The notes: a model not told the origin generated them from the letters alone. 64,000 nt of DNA from Pseudoroseomonas cervicalis (GCF_030818485.1 NZ_JAUTAJ010000004.1:2459001-2523000); one strand, 5' to 3'. Positions 35,922 through 44,294 are shown, counted from the stretch's first letter. A program made the numbers and translations.

Positions 35922-37463
35922 TTGCTGACCAAGCTTTCGCTGCTGACGGGCCGCCGCTCCCTGCTGGCCGCCTTCCTGCTCGGCCTGCTCTCGGCCCTCG
36001 CCCTGCCGCCGCTCTACCTCGTCCCGGTGCTGCTGCTGGCCATTCCCGGCCTGCTGGCGCTGCTGGATGGCGCGGGCTCGGCGCGGCGGGCGGCGCTGCT
36101 CGGCTTCGTCTTCGGCTGGGGGCACCACATCGCCGGGCTGTACTGGATCAGCCACGCGCTGCTGACCGATCCCTGGCGCTGGGGCTGGCTGGTGCCGGTC
36201 GCGGTACCCGGCCTCGCCCTGCCGCTGGCCGCCTATCTGGCGCTGACGGCGCTGCTGGCCTGGCAGGCGCGGCCTGGCTGGCCGCGCGCTCTGGCGCTGG
36301 CCGGCGGCTGGACCCTGCTGGAATGGCTGCGCGGGCTGCTCTTCACCGGCTTCCCCTGGAACGCCATCGGCACCGTCTGGGCCTTCGACGCGCTGCCGCT
36401 GCAGGGCGCGGCCCTGGTCGGCATGCATGGGCTGACGCTGGCGACGCTGCTGCTGGCCGCCCTGCCCGCGCTCGGCCGCCGCGCCATGGCCGGCGGCGTC
36501 GCGGCGCTGGCGCTGCTGGGCGGGCTCTCCGCCTGGCGGCTGCATGGCACGGCCGAGCCCGAGGCGCCCGGCGTCAACCTGCTGCTGGTGCAGGGCAACA
36601 TCCAGCAGGAGGCGAAATGGCGCGAGGACCAGCGCTGGCCGATCTTCCGCCGCTATCTGGAGCTGACGCGGGAGGGCGCCGCCGCCGCCCCCACCGACCG
36701 CCCGCTGGCGGTGATCTGGCCGGAGACGGCCAGCCCCTTCCTGCTGCCGCAGGACGAGGCGGCGCGCGGCTATGCGGCGCAGGTGCTGCCGCCGCAGGCG
36801 GTGCTGCTGGCGGGCTCGGTGCGCGCCGAATGGGACGCGCAGGGCCAGCTGCGCCATCTCTACAACAGCCTCTCGGCCGTGGATGCGCAGGCGCGGCTGC
36901 TCGGCACCTATGACAAGGCGCATCTGGTGCCCTTCGGCGAGTACATGCCGCTGCGCGGGCTGATCCCGATCCGCGTGGTGCAGGGGGCGGTGGATTTCGC
37001 CGCCGGCCCCGGCCCGGTGGCGATGGCGCCGGCCGGCCTGCCGGCCTTCAGCCCGCTGATCTGCTACGAGGTCATCTTCCCCGCCGCCGTCACCCCGGCC
37101 GACCGCCCGGCCTGGCTGCTGAACGTCACCAATGACGCCTGGTTCGGCTACTCCGCCGGCCCCTTCCAGCACCTGGCGGCGGCGCGGCTGCGCGCGGTGG
37201 AGGAAGCCCTGCCGCTGGCCCGCGCGGCGCAGACCGGCGTCTCGGCGGTGTTCGACGCCAAGGGGCGGCAGGTGGCGCGACTCGGCCTCGGCCAGGGCGG
37301 CAGCGTGCTGGCGCCGCTGCCGGGCGCCCTTCCGCCGGGGATCTTCGCGCGATGGGGGAATGTGACGGCCCTGCTGCCGGCGGCGCTTGTCCTGTCGGTT
37401 GCATTGCTCCTCCCCTTGCTGTCGGGGCGGCGGAAAAACCCGGTGGGGTTGTCGCATAAATGA
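35922..37463 (+). CDS. lnt: Apolipoprotein N-acyltransferase Lnt
   Basis: A 513-residue inner-membrane enzyme that adds the third acyl chain to lipoproteins. An N-terminal multi-helix domain (about 1-200) is followed by a nitrilase-like domain with the triad in WPETASPF (Glu), YDKAHLVPFGEY (Lys) and PLICYEVIFP (Cys), and a final helix (LLPAALVLSVALLLPLL). TTG at 35922 is chosen because the sequence then starts TKLSLLTGRRSLLAAF, just before helix 1; the frame extends upstream into the palindromic repeat. It serves the several lipoproteins in this window. Confidence 0.93.
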   Translation: MLTKLSLLTGRRSLLAAFLLGLLSALALPPLYLVPVLLLAIPGLLALLDGAGSARRAALLGFVFGWGHHIAGLYWISHALLTDPWRWGWLVPVAVPGLALPLAAYLALTALLAWQARPGWPRALALAGGWTLLEWLRGLLFTGFPWNAIGTVWAFDALPLQGAALVGMHGLTLATLLLAALPALGRRAMAGGVAALALLGGLSAWRLHGTAEPEAPGVNLLLVQGNIQQEAKWREDQRWPIFRRYLELTREGAAAAPTDRPLAVIWPETASPFLLPQDEAARGYAAQVLPPQAVLLAGSVRAEWDAQGQLRHLYNSLSAVDAQARLLGTYDKAHLVPFGEYMPLRGLIPIRVVQGAVDFAAGPGPVAMAPAGLPAFSPLICYEVIFPAAVTPADRPAWLLNVTNDAWFGYSAGPFQHLAAARLRAVEEALPLARAAQTGVSAVFDAKGRQVARLGLGQGGSVLAPLPGALPPGIFARWGNVTALLPAALVLSVALLLPLLSGRRKNPVGLSHK

Positions 37464-37478
37464 GAATTCTCGAAAGAG

Positions 37479-37507
37479 TTGACAGTTTGCTACTGTCCAG
37501 TTTAAGA
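37479..37507 (+). promoter_or_regulatory. Promoter with overlapping inverted repeat before xre
   Basis: TTGACA at 37479-37484, 16-bp spacer, TTTAAG at 37501. The inverted repeat GACAGT-TTGCT-ACTGTC (37481-37497) overlaps the -35, and GAGAATTCTC lies just upstream (37462-37471). An autoregulatory operator for the HTH protein is plausible. Confidence 0.55.
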
Positions 37508-37614
37508 AAATTGCGCGAAGCGGGGTCGTGCCAGCTCCGCGGGGACGCCAGAGCGGTTGCGGCAGGAGGTCGCGCCCGGCCGTTCCGTCACTCTTCCCGT
37601 GCGAAGGAGCGGCG

Positions 37615-38064
37615 ATGCCGAGCGATGACCTGACGGAGAAGGGCGAGCGCGAGCATCGCCCCAGCCCCATCGACGTGCATGTCGGCAGCCGTGTCCGCCT
37701 GCGCCGTACCCTGCTGGGCATGAGCCAGGAGAAGCTGGGCGAGGCGCTGGGGCTGACCTTCCAGCAGGTGCAGAAATACGAGCGCGGCGTGAACCGGATC
37801 GGCGCCAGCCGGCTGTTCGACCTGGCCCGCGTGCTGGACGTGCCGATCGGCTTCTTCTTCGACGACATGCCGGATGCGATGGGCGGCCAGACCGCCTTGC
37901 GCGCCCGCATGGGCGGCTTTGCCGAGCAGCAGGAAGGCTTCGAGGACGACACGCTGCACAAGCGCGAGACGCTGGAGCTGGTGCGCGCCTATTACCGCAT
38001 CACCGAGCCCTCGGTGCGCAAGCGCGTCTTCGACCTGATCAAAAGCCTCGCCCCCATAGATTGA
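37615..38064 (+). CDS. XRE-family helix-turn-helix regulator
   Basis: A 149-residue DNA-binding protein. The HTH spans about residues 20-75 (VGSRVRLRRTLLGMSQEKLG, then GLTFQQVQKYERGVNRIG), followed by FDLARVLDVPIGFFFDD and an acidic C-terminal part ending VRKRVFDLIKSLAP. This length and layout match the alphaproteobacterial regulators (PraR/PhrR-like) usually found after lnt and before metK; metK is not here. ATG 37615 has GAAGGAG at good spacing. It has its own promoter upstream. Confidence 0.9.
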   Translation: MPSDDLTEKGEREHRPSPIDVHVGSRVRLRRTLLGMSQEKLGEALGLTFQQVQKYERGVNRIGASRLFDLARVLDVPIGFFFDDMPDAMGGQTALRARMGGFAEQQEGFEDDTLHKRETLELVRAYYRITEPSVRKRVFDLIKSLAPID

Positions 38065-38082
38065 TTTTTTCGTGCTGCCGCC

Positions 38083-38165
38083 GTCTCCCGTTGAAGCGGG
38101 ACGCGGTGCGCGGGCCGGCGTCTCCCGTCACGGTGGGGCGCAGCTCTCCCGTGGGGCGGGACGCC
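38083..38165. repeat. Three imperfect 22-bp repeats (TCTCCCG...GGGRCGC)
   Basis: Copies at 38083-38104, 38120-38141 and 38143-38164 each read TCTCCCG followed after a few bases by a GGG-rich partner and CGC, forming small stems. A fourth copy occurs at 43548-43569. Confidence 0.55.
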
Positions 38166-38172
38166 AAGCTGA

Positions 38173-38217
38173 GAAAGGTTTTTTGGTTCTTTTTTCCAAA
38201 AAAGAACCGCTTTCCCT
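38173..38217. terminator. A/T-rich bidirectional hairpin between convergent genes
   Basis: GGTTCTTTTTT (38185-38195) pairs with AAAAAAGAACC (38198-38208), flanked by GAAAG and CTTTC. The perfect inverted repeat gives T-runs on both strands between xre and olsA, fitting a shared terminator. Confidence 0.6.
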
Positions 38218-38227
38218 GAGCCTTGCC

Positions 38228-39139
38228 TTACTGCACCCGGCGCGGCAGCGGCGCGCGGTTCTGCCGCAGATCCGCCGCGCCCTCGGCGACGGCGCGTTCC
38301 ACCGCCGCCGTCAGTGCCTTGCGGTTGGCGAAGTCGCGCGGGTCCACCGGCTCGTGCAGCAGCACGGTGGCGCGGCCGCCGGGGCGGCGCGCCAGGCGCC
38401 AGAAATGGCTGCCGATATCCATGTCGCCATACCAGGCGAAATGCGGCCGGTCGCGCCGGCAGGCCGGCAGGCCGCCCAGCCGGTCATAGACCACCGAGAC
38501 CGGCTGCACCTGCCGCGCCGCATCCGCCACCGCCAGGAAGGAGGAGCGGAAGGGCAGCACGCGCGTGCCGTCATTGCTGGTGCCTTCGGGGAACAGGATC
38601 ATGCTGTCGCCCTGGCGCAGGCGTTCGCGCATCGCCTCGGCCTCGCTGCCGGTGCGGCCGCGGGAGCGGCTGACGAAGACGGTGCGCCCGAGCCGCGCGA
38701 CGGTGCGCACCACCGGCCAGGTGCCGACCTCGGCCTTGGCGACGAACACCGCCTCCAGCACGCCGCCCAGCACCAGGATGTCGAGCCAGGAGGAATGGTT
38801 GGACAGGTACATCACCGGCCGGCCGCGCGCCGGCTGGCCGACCACCACCACCTTGAGCCCGATCAGCCGGCACAGCACCGCGTGGTAGAGCCGGGCGAAG
38901 CGGATCTTGCCCTCGCCCGGCAGGGCCAGCAGCACCGCCTGGACGGGGATGCAGAGCAGCGTCCAGAGCAGCACGGTGGCGATGCGGCGGATGGCGCGCA
39001 GCCGCCCGGCGACCGGGCGCGGGCTGTCGCCCAGGATTTCCCCGAAGCTGCCGGGGGCGCGCCGCAGCGGCGGCGGGCTGGTGCGCCGGCGGGGGCGCGG
39101 GGCGGCGTCATCCAGCGGGGAACGGGCGATGGCCTGCAT
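38228..39139 (-). CDS. olsA: OlsA-like O-acyltransferase (PlsC family)
   Basis: A 303-residue PlsC-fold membrane acyltransferase. The catalytic NHSSWLDILVLGG (H-x4-D) and substrate motif LFPEGTSNDGTRVLPF are present, with hydrophobic helices before them. Placed after an OlsB gene in the same direction, it most likely converts lyso-ornithine lipid to ornithine lipid; a 1-acylglycerol-3-phosphate acyltransferase is the alternative. ATG at 39139 is preferred; ATG at 39199 is also in frame. Confidence 0.8.
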   Translation of the reverse strand: MQAIARSPLDDAAPRPRRRTSPPPLRRAPGSFGEILGDSPRPVAGRLRAIRRIATVLLWTLLCIPVQAVLLALPGEGKIRFARLYHAVLCRLIGLKVVVVGQPARGRPVMYLSNHSSWLDILVLGGVLEAVFVAKAEVGTWPVVRTVARLGRTVFVSRSRGRTGSEAEAMRERLRQGDSMILFPEGTSNDGTRVLPFRSSFLAVADAARQVQPVSVVYDRLGGLPACRRDRPHFAWYGDMDIGSHFWRLARRPGGRATVLLHEPVDPRDFANRKALTAAVERAVAEGAADLRQNRAPLPRRVQ

Positions 39140-39272
39140 GACATCAGCCGATAGCCGAGCCTCGGCGGCACCACAATGACGCTGCCATTGCGCGGCCATG
39201 ACATTGTGCTGTGCGCAACGAAAGCCCGGCCCCCGCGGCGCGGCCAGGGCCGGGCTGCGGCGCTACGCGCGG

Positions 39273-40073
39273 CTACTCCTTGGCGCCGCGGTGCCGCTCA
39301 TAGTGGCGGGAGTATTTCTGCGTCACCAGGTCGGTCTTCACCACGATGCAGACATCGGTGGTGTTGAACTGGGTGTCGATCACCGCGCCGTCGCCGACGA
39401 AGCCGCCCAGCCGCAGATAGCCCTTCACCAGCGGCGCCAGCTCGGCCAGCGCCTGGCGCGGGTCGACCGCGTCCGGGGCCAGCCGGTCCATCGGCACGAA
39501 GCGCTCCGGCAGGGCGCGCGGGCGCAGCGGCTCGGGCGCCAGGTGGTTGGCGTGCAGATAGCTCAGCTGCTGCGCCAGCTGGTCCAGATCGGTGCCGTGC
39601 AGGCTGGCGCAGCCGAACATCAGGTCGATGCCATGCACCGAGACGTAAGCCGCGATGCCCGACCACAGCAGCTGCATGGCGGCGCGGTTGCGGTATTCCA
39701 CATCGACGCAGGAGCGGCCGAGCTCCAGCAGATTGCCGCCATTTTGGATCAGCGGCGCCAGGTCGTATTCCGAGGCGGAGTAGAAGCCGCCCACCCGCGC
39801 CGCCGCCTGGCTGCGGATCAGCCGGTAGGTGCCCACGACATTCTCGACGCCCTCGCCCAGATTGTGGTCGAGCACCAGGAGATGGTCGGCGACCTCGTCG
39901 AAATGGTCGCGGTCGCGCCGGCTGGAGGCCGTCTCGGCATCCGGATGCGCGCCCATCTCATCATAGAAGACGCGGTAGCGCAGCGCCTGGGCGGCGTCGA
40001 TCTCGGCCGCGCTGGTGGCGATCCGGACGCCGAGCGGGCCGCTGCGCAGCTCGCCGAAGCCGGCCTCGCTCAT
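39273..40073 (-). CDS. olsB: L-ornithine N-alpha-acyltransferase OlsB
   Basis: A 266-residue GNAT-like acyltransferase that attaches a 3-hydroxy fatty acid from acyl-ACP to ornithine, the first step of ornithine-lipid synthesis. Recognisable blocks are AQALRYRVFYDEMGA, VVGTYRLIRSQ, FYSASEYDL, LELGRSCVDVEYRNRAAMQL, MFGCASLHGTD and the C-terminal KGYLRLGGFVGDGAVID. Its ATG overlaps the fur stop by four bases. Confidence 0.88.
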   Translation of the reverse strand: MSEAGFGELRSGPLGVRIATSAAEIDAAQALRYRVFYDEMGAHPDAETASSRRDRDHFDEVADHLLVLDHNLGEGVENVVGTYRLIRSQAAARVGGFYSASEYDLAPLIQNGGNLLELGRSCVDVEYRNRAAMQLLWSGIAAYVSVHGIDLMFGCASLHGTDLDQLAQQLSYLHANHLAPEPLRPRALPERFVPMDRLAPDAVDPRQALAELAPLVKGYLRLGGFVGDGAVIDTQFNTTDVCIVVKTDLVTQKYSRHYERHRGAKE

Positions 40074-40585
40074 GCCGTCTCACCGCCACGGCGGCGCGGG
40101 GCGCGCTTGCCGGCGCTGCCCGTGCCCTCGGGGGCGGCGCGGCGGCCGAACAGCTCCAGCCGGTGGCCGACCAGCTGGAAGCCCAGCCGCGCGGCGATCG
40201 CCTTGGCCAGGGCCTCGTGCTGCTCGTCGGAGAACTCGATCACCTTGCCGGATTCCACATCGATCAGGTGGTAGTGGTGGCCATGGTCGGTGGCCTCGTA
40301 GCGGGCGCGGCCACCGCCGAAATCATGCCGCTCGAGGATGCCCTTCTCCTCCAGCAGCCGCACCGTGCGGTAGACGGTGGCGATGGAGACGCGGGAATCG
40401 AGCGCGAGCGCGCGCCGATACAGCTCCTCCACATCCGGGTGGTCCACCGCCTCGGACAGCACGCGCGCGATCAGCCGGCGCTGCCCGGTCATCTTCAGCC
40501 CGCGCTCGACGCAGAGCCGCTCGATCCGCAGCGGATCGGGCTTGTCGTCTTCGGCGGGGCGGGGCGTGTCGGTGCGCGTGTCCAT
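40070..40585 (-). CDS. fur: Fur-family metalloregulator
   Basis: A 171-residue repressor. The DNA-binding half has GLKMTGQRRLIARVLSEA and RVSIATVYRTVRLLEEKGI; the metal-binding half has HGHHYHLIDVESGKVIEF and FQLVGHRLELFG. The C-x-x-C structural zinc motifs are absent, as in many alphaproteobacterial Fur/Mur proteins, so iron or manganese could be the effector. It precedes olsB with a four-base overlap, so ornithine-lipid synthesis may be cotranscribed with it. Confidence 0.88.
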   Translation of the reverse strand: MDTRTDTPRPAEDDKPDPLRIERLCVERGLKMTGQRRLIARVLSEAVDHPDVEELYRRALALDSRVSIATVYRTVRLLEEKGILERHDFGGGRARYEATDHGHHYHLIDVESGKVIEFSDEQHEALAKAIAARLGFQLVGHRLELFGRRAAPEGTGSAGKRAPRRRGGETA

Positions 40586-40905
40586 GGGGTGGTCGGTTGC
40601 TCTCCTGGGCCGGCCCGGACGGAGCTGGCGGAGTGATGGCAGGCGGGCGCCCGGCCGCCCCGCCGGGCAGGGCGGGAAGGGCCGGGAGGGGTCCCTGGCG
40701 CCTTTATGACATGGCCGGGCGCGCGGCCCAATGCCCTGCCCCAATGCCCGCCAGGGTGCCGCCCGCCGGAAGGCCGGGCGGCGGTGCGGCCCGCCCATGC
40801 CACCAACCGGGCGGCAAGGCAAGGCACCGCCGGAGCGGGCGAATCGGCGCGGCGGCGGCCGCGCCCTTGCATCCGCGGGGCGTGCCCGCGGAGGCGGCCC
40901 CGGCC
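40586..40905. other. Intergenic region upstream of fur, about 320 bp
   Basis: This lies between mucR (upstream) and fur on the same strand. It is extremely GC-rich with duplicated ATGCCCKSCC-like words near 40731 and 40744. I see no ORF with a ribosome-binding site and no clear Fur box. Confidence 0.35.
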
Positions 40906-41349
40906 TCAGGCCTCGGCGTTGCGCCGCGGGCGGCCGCCGCGCGGCTTGGTGCCGAGCCCGATCCGCTTGGCCAGGGAGGAGCGGTGCTTGGCGTAGTTCG
41001 GCGCCACCATCGGGTAGTCGGCCGGCAGGCCCCAGCGCTCGCGATACTGCTCGGGCGTCATGTCATAAGCGGTCTTGAGGTGGCGCTTCAGCATTTTCAG
41101 CTTCTTGCCGTCCTCGAGGCACACCAGATACTCGTCGGTGACCGACTTCTTCACCGGCACGGCCGGCTGCGGCCGCTCCGCCGGCACCGAGGCCGCCACC
41201 GGTGCGCTGCCGAGGCCCGAGAGGGTGCGGTGCACCTGCTCGATCAGGGAGGGCACATCGGTCAGCGGAACCGAATTGTTCGAGACATGCGCGGCGACAA
41301 TCTGCGCCGTCAGCCCCAGTAGTTCACGCCCGCCTTGTTCTTCGGACAT
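40906..41349 (-). CDS. mucR: MucR/Ros-family zinc-finger transcriptional regulator
   Basis: A 147-residue regulator typical of alphaproteobacteria. The N-terminal part (LLGLTAQIVAAHVSNNSV and DVPSLIEQVHRTLSGLG) is the oligomerisation region. The zinc-finger region contains CLEDGKKLKMLKRHLKTAY and MTPEQYRERWGLPADYPMV, followed by a basic tail. Homologues silence exopolysaccharide, motility and symbiosis or virulence genes in an H-NS-like way. A 6-bp inverted repeat (CAGCAC-GCCT-GTGCTG, 41382-41397) lies upstream and could be an operator. Confidence 0.93.
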   Translation of the reverse strand: MSEEQGGRELLGLTAQIVAAHVSNNSVPLTDVPSLIEQVHRTLSGLGSAPVAASVPAERPQPAVPVKKSVTDEYLVCLEDGKKLKMLKRHLKTAYDMTPEQYRERWGLPADYPMVAPNYAKHRSSLAKRIGLGTKPRGGRPRRNAEA

Positions 41350-41475
41350 CCCTGAACCTCATGCATAGCGCCCGGTCGAATCAGCACGCCTGTGCTGCCG
41401 TGACTTGCGCGACCATATCGGCTGACCACACTCTCCCGCAACGGCAAAACAGGCCGCAATCGCGAAAGACCGATC

Positions 41476-41739
41476 ATGTCCAACAATACAGGCCGTCAAG
41501 AAAATCTCTACGACCGCGCGATCGATATCACCGCCGAGACTTGCCCCATGACCTTCGTCCGCACCCGCCTCGCGCTGGACCGCATGGCGCCGGGGGAGAT
41601 TCTGCTGGTGCAGCTGCGGGGCGAGGAGCCGCGCACCAATATCCCGCGCACCGCCGCCGAGCAGGGCCACATCGTGCTGAGCCAGGAGGATCTGCCCGAC
41701 GGCACCACCCACCTCAGGCTGCGCAAAGCCCCCGGCTGA
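41476..41739 (+). CDS. TusA-family sulfurtransferase-like protein
   Basis: An 87-residue protein with the TusA Cys-Pro signature, ETCPMTFVRTRLALDRM, near residue 22; the Cys carries persulfide sulfur in characterised members. The rest (EILLVQLRGEEPRTNIPRTA) fits the small alpha/beta two-layer fold. TusA proteins pass sulfur to tRNA thiolation or molybdenum cofactor and sulfur-oxidation enzymes; which applies here is unknown. It is divergent from mucR and its last 26 bases overlap the end of rimI. Confidence 0.82.
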   Translation: MSNNTGRQENLYDRAIDITAETCPMTFVRTRLALDRMAPGEILLVQLRGEEPRTNIPRTAAEQGHIVLSQEDLPDGTTHLRLRKAPG

Positions 41740-42169
41740 GCACCAGCGCGTCGCTGCCATCCGGGTAGTAGCGCCGCCGCCGCCCGGCCTCGGCGAAGCC
41801 CGCGGCGGCGTAGAGCGCCTGCGCCCCGGCATTCGCCACCGAGACCTCCAGGAACAGGCGCTCCGCTCCCTGCGCCAGGGCGGCCGCCATCGCCGTCTCC
41901 AGCAGGGCGAGGCCGAACCCCTGGCGCCGCGCCGCCGGATGCACCGCCAGCGTCAGCACCTCCGCCTCATCGGCCGCCACCCGGATCAGGATGAAGCCGG
42001 AAGGCGGCGCATCCTCCGCCGCCGCCACCAGCAGGCCGCAGGCGCCCGGCATCTCCAGCATCAGCCGCAGCGCCTCCTCCCCCCAGCGATCGGCGGGCGG
42101 GAAGGCGGCCGCGTGCAGCGCCGCCATTGCGGGAAGATCGGCGAGCCCCGCGCCGCGCAGCGCCGCCAC
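41714..42169 (-). CDS. rimI: Ribosomal protein S18 alanine N-acetyltransferase RimI
   Basis: A 151-residue GNAT acetyltransferase. The acetyl-CoA loop appears as TLAVHPAARRQGFGLALLE and the C-terminal block as LFLEVSVANAGAQALYAAAGF, both RimI-like. GTG at 42169 is chosen because the next ATG (42127) would cut the first strand. It starts 8 bp after tsaB, the usual tsaB-rimI pair. Confidence 0.88.
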   Translation of the reverse strand: MAALRGAGLADLPAMAALHAAAFPPADRWGEEALRLMLEMPGACGLLVAAAEDAPPSGFILIRVAADEAEVLTLAVHPAARRQGFGLALLETAMAAALAQGAERLFLEVSVANAGAQALYAAAGFAEAGRRRRYYPDGSDALVLSRGLCAA

Positions 42170-42177
42170 CGGCGGCC

Positions 42178-42852
42178 TCAGCCCGGCGCCGCGCCGCCCG
42201 GCAGGCGCACCGCCGGCGGCTCGACATAGAGCGGCAGCGCCGCGCGCGGCGGCAATTCACCCGCCAGGCGCCGCGCGGCAACGGCCGCCACATGGCCGGC
42301 CTCCGGCAGCAGCGCCCCGGTCAGCAGCACATCGCCGCGGCCTTGCAGCGCCTCGGCCGCCAGCGCCGCCGCATCGCCCACCAGCGCCACCGGGCCCGAA
42401 GGCCGCGGCAGATCCTCCAGCGCATAGGGCGCCGGCGGCGCCAGCGCCGCCCATGCGCCGGGCGCGATGCGCTCCAGCAGCACCCGCCCGCGCTTGGTGT
42501 CGGTGACCGACCAGACCTCCCGCGCCGCGCGCACCTCCTCCGGCAGCCCGGCGGCCAGCGCCTCGCCGGTGGAGACGCCGATCGCGGGGCAGCCCGCCGC
42601 CAGCGCCAGCCCCTGCGCCAGCGCCAGCGCCGCGCGCAGCCCGGTGAAGCCGCCCGGCCCCACCACCGCCGCCACCGCATCCAGCTCCGTCGCGCGCAGC
42701 CCGGCCTCGGCCAGCACCCGCGCCACCATCGGCGGCAGCGCCACCGCCTGGCCGCGCGCACCCTCCGCCAGGGCGGAGGCCGCCACGCGCCCCTCCACCC
42801 ACACCGCCGCCGAGGCCCGCGCCAGCGCGCCGTCCAATGCCAGGATCCGCAT
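42178..42852 (-). CDS. tsaB: tRNA threonylcarbamoyladenosine biosynthesis protein TsaB
   Basis: A 224-residue inactive ASKHA-fold partner of TsaD in t6A37 formation. It begins MRILALDGALARASAAVW, has VVGPGGFTGLRAALALAQGL near residue 68 and IGVSTGEALAAG. The pathway's first enzyme is encoded at 7847-8827. It is divergent from the dipeptidase gene with a 62-bp gap. Confidence 0.92.
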   Translation of the reverse strand: MRILALDGALARASAAVWVEGRVAASALAEGARGQAVALPPMVARVLAEAGLRATELDAVAAVVGPGGFTGLRAALALAQGLALAAGCPAIGVSTGEALAAGLPEEVRAAREVWSVTDTKRGRVLLERIAPGAWAALAPPAPYALEDLPRPSGPVALVGDAAALAAEALQGRGDVLLTGALLPEAGHVAAVAARRLAGELPPRAALPLYVEPPAVRLPGGAAPG

Positions 42853-42914
42853 GCGCGGCTCATAGGCCAGAACGGCCGGCGACGGAACCGCGCCGCGATG
42901 GCAGGATGCGGCCC

Positions 42915-43463
42915 ATGCTGCTGCCCGTGACCGACGCCGATGGCGTCCTGCTCGACCTCCGCTACGCCACCGCCGACAATCTGACGGGGCGACCGATCTA
43001 CACCCGCCCCGTCGCCCTGCTGCTGCCCGAGGCGCGGCAGCGCCTGTTCGCCGCGCGCGACGCGGCGGCACGGCTCGGCCTGCGGCTGAAGCTCTTCGAC
43101 GCCTTCCGGCCGATGGAGGCGCAATGGGCGCTCTGGCACGCCGTCATCGACAAGCGCTTCGTCGCCGATCCGCGCGCCGGCGGCGTGCATCCGCGCGGCG
43201 CAGCGGTGGACCTCACCCTCTGCGACGCGGCGACCGGCGCCGAACTGCCCATGGGCACCGGATTCGACGCCACCGAGGAGGAAAGCGCCCATGGCCACCC
43301 CGGCGTGCCCATCGAGGACCAGCGCAACCGCGCACTCCTGCTCGGGCTGATGACGGCCGCGGGCTGGGATCACTACCGGCTGGAATGGTGGCACTACCAG
43401 CTGCCGGATGCGCGGCGCTTCCCCTCGCTCAACGCCTCGGCGGTCAAGGGCGGGCCGATGTGA
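42915..43463 (+). CDS. ddpX: D-alanyl-D-alanine dipeptidase, VanX/DdpX type (M15D)
   Basis: A 182-residue zinc dipeptidase. The metal and catalytic motifs are VHPRGAAVDLTL (His and Asp ligands) and LEWWHYQLP (catalytic Glu and His ligand), with KLFDAFRPMEAQ earlier. It cleaves free D-Ala-D-Ala, used for peptidoglycan recycling in Gram-negatives. ATG 42915 is preferred because AGGA lies 9 bases upstream; ATG 42906 is possible. No van genes accompany it. Confidence 0.88.
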   Translation: MLLPVTDADGVLLDLRYATADNLTGRPIYTRPVALLLPEARQRLFAARDAAARLGLRLKLFDAFRPMEAQWALWHAVIDKRFVADPRAGGVHPRGAAVDLTLCDAATGAELPMGTGFDATEEESAHGHPGVPIEDQRNRALLLGLMTAAGWDHYRLEWWHYQLPDARRFPSLNASAVKGGPM

Positions 43464-43465
43464 CA

Positions 43466-43537
43466 CCGGGGGAAGCCGGGGGAAGTCAGGGGAAGAATGA
43501 ATTCTTCCCCCGGACCCCCATCATCTTTTTTCTGTCA
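43466..43537 (+). repeat. Dispersed palindromic element, copy E
   Basis: Three GGGGAAG-like words lead into the perfect stem GGGGAAGAAT/ATTCTTCCCC with loop GA (43489-43510), then CGGACCCCC, CATCATC, six T and CTGTCAG. A TCTCCCG-type repeat follows at 43548. Confidence 0.7.
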
Positions 43538-43676
43538 GGCTGCCGCTGTCTCCCGGCCAGGCGGGGCGCTGGAAGCGGGGGCGGGCGCGCATTACATCCG
43601 CAGCAGGCAACCCGGGGCGCGGCCTTGCGCTGAGACGCAAAGGGCCCCGCCCCACCACGCCAGCCGAAAGATCGAT

Positions 43677-44294
43677 ATGAAGCGTCGCACCCTCATCGCC
43701 ACCGGCCTGGCCCTGCTGCCGCTGCCCGCCCTGGCCCAGACCCCGGTCCCGAACCAGCAGGCGCTGCTGGCCCGCGCCGAGGCCTATCTGAACAGCATCA
43801 CCACCCTGCGCGCGCGCTTCCTGCAGATCGCCCAGAATGGCGGCTCGGCCGAAGGCACCGCCTTCATCGCCCGCCCCGGCCGCATGCGCTTCGACTACGA
43901 CCCGCCCGAGCCCCTGCTGCTGGTCGCCTCCGACGGGCAGTTCCTCTACTACGACCGCGAGCTGCGCCAGCCCAGCATCGTCCCCGTCTCCTCCACGCCG
44001 CTGGCCTTCCTGCTGCGCCCGCGCATCAGCTTCGGCGGCGATATCGAGGTGCGCGGCGTGCAGCGCCAGGGCGGCTTCCTGCAGGTCACCGTCCGCCGCC
44101 GCGACGCCCCCTCCGAAGGCAGCCTGACCCTGATCTTCGCCGAGGAACCCATGGAGCTGCGCCAATGGGTGGTGGTCGACGGCCAGGGCCGCCAGACCCG
44201 CGTCACCCTCAACGCGGTGGAAACCGGCATGAACCTGCCCCGCCGCCTCTTCACCTTCAACGACCCGAGCTTCTTCGAGAACGAGGGGCGCTAG
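43677..44294 (+). CDS. lolA: LolA-family outer-membrane lipoprotein carrier
   Basis: A 205-residue periplasmic protein. The signal peptide LIATGLALLPLPALA ends at an ALA-Q site. The mature part has ITTLRARFLQIAQNGGSAEG, RPGRMRFDYDPPEPLLLVAS and LIFAEEPMELRQWVVVD, the LolA open-barrel pattern. It carries lipoproteins from LolCDE to the outer membrane. The ATG at 43677 directly starts the signal sequence. Confidence 0.88.
   Translation: MKRRTLIATGLALLPLPALAQTPVPNQQALLARAEAYLNSITTLRARFLQIAQNGGSAEGTAFIARPGRMRFDYDPPEPLLLVASDGQFLYYDRELRQPSIVPVSSTPLAFLLRPRISFGGDIEVRGVQRQGGFLQVTVRRRDAPSEGSLTLIFAEEPMELRQWVVVDGQGRQTRVTLNAVETGMNLPRRLFTFNDPSFFENEGR

Noticed and set aside
35605..35928. Plus-strand frame with Gly-Pro-x-Leu peptide repeats after corC
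   Set aside because: A product of the 12-bp tandem repeat; overlaps corC and lacks a translation signal.
34689..37961. About 1090-codon minus-strand frame spanning ybeY to xre
   Set aside because: Antisense to five well-supported genes, with low-complexity Gln/Arg/Gly sequence.
38228..39139. Calling this gene a general plsC
   Set aside because: The motifs would fit plsC, but its position directly after olsB makes OlsA the better reading; kept as an alternative.
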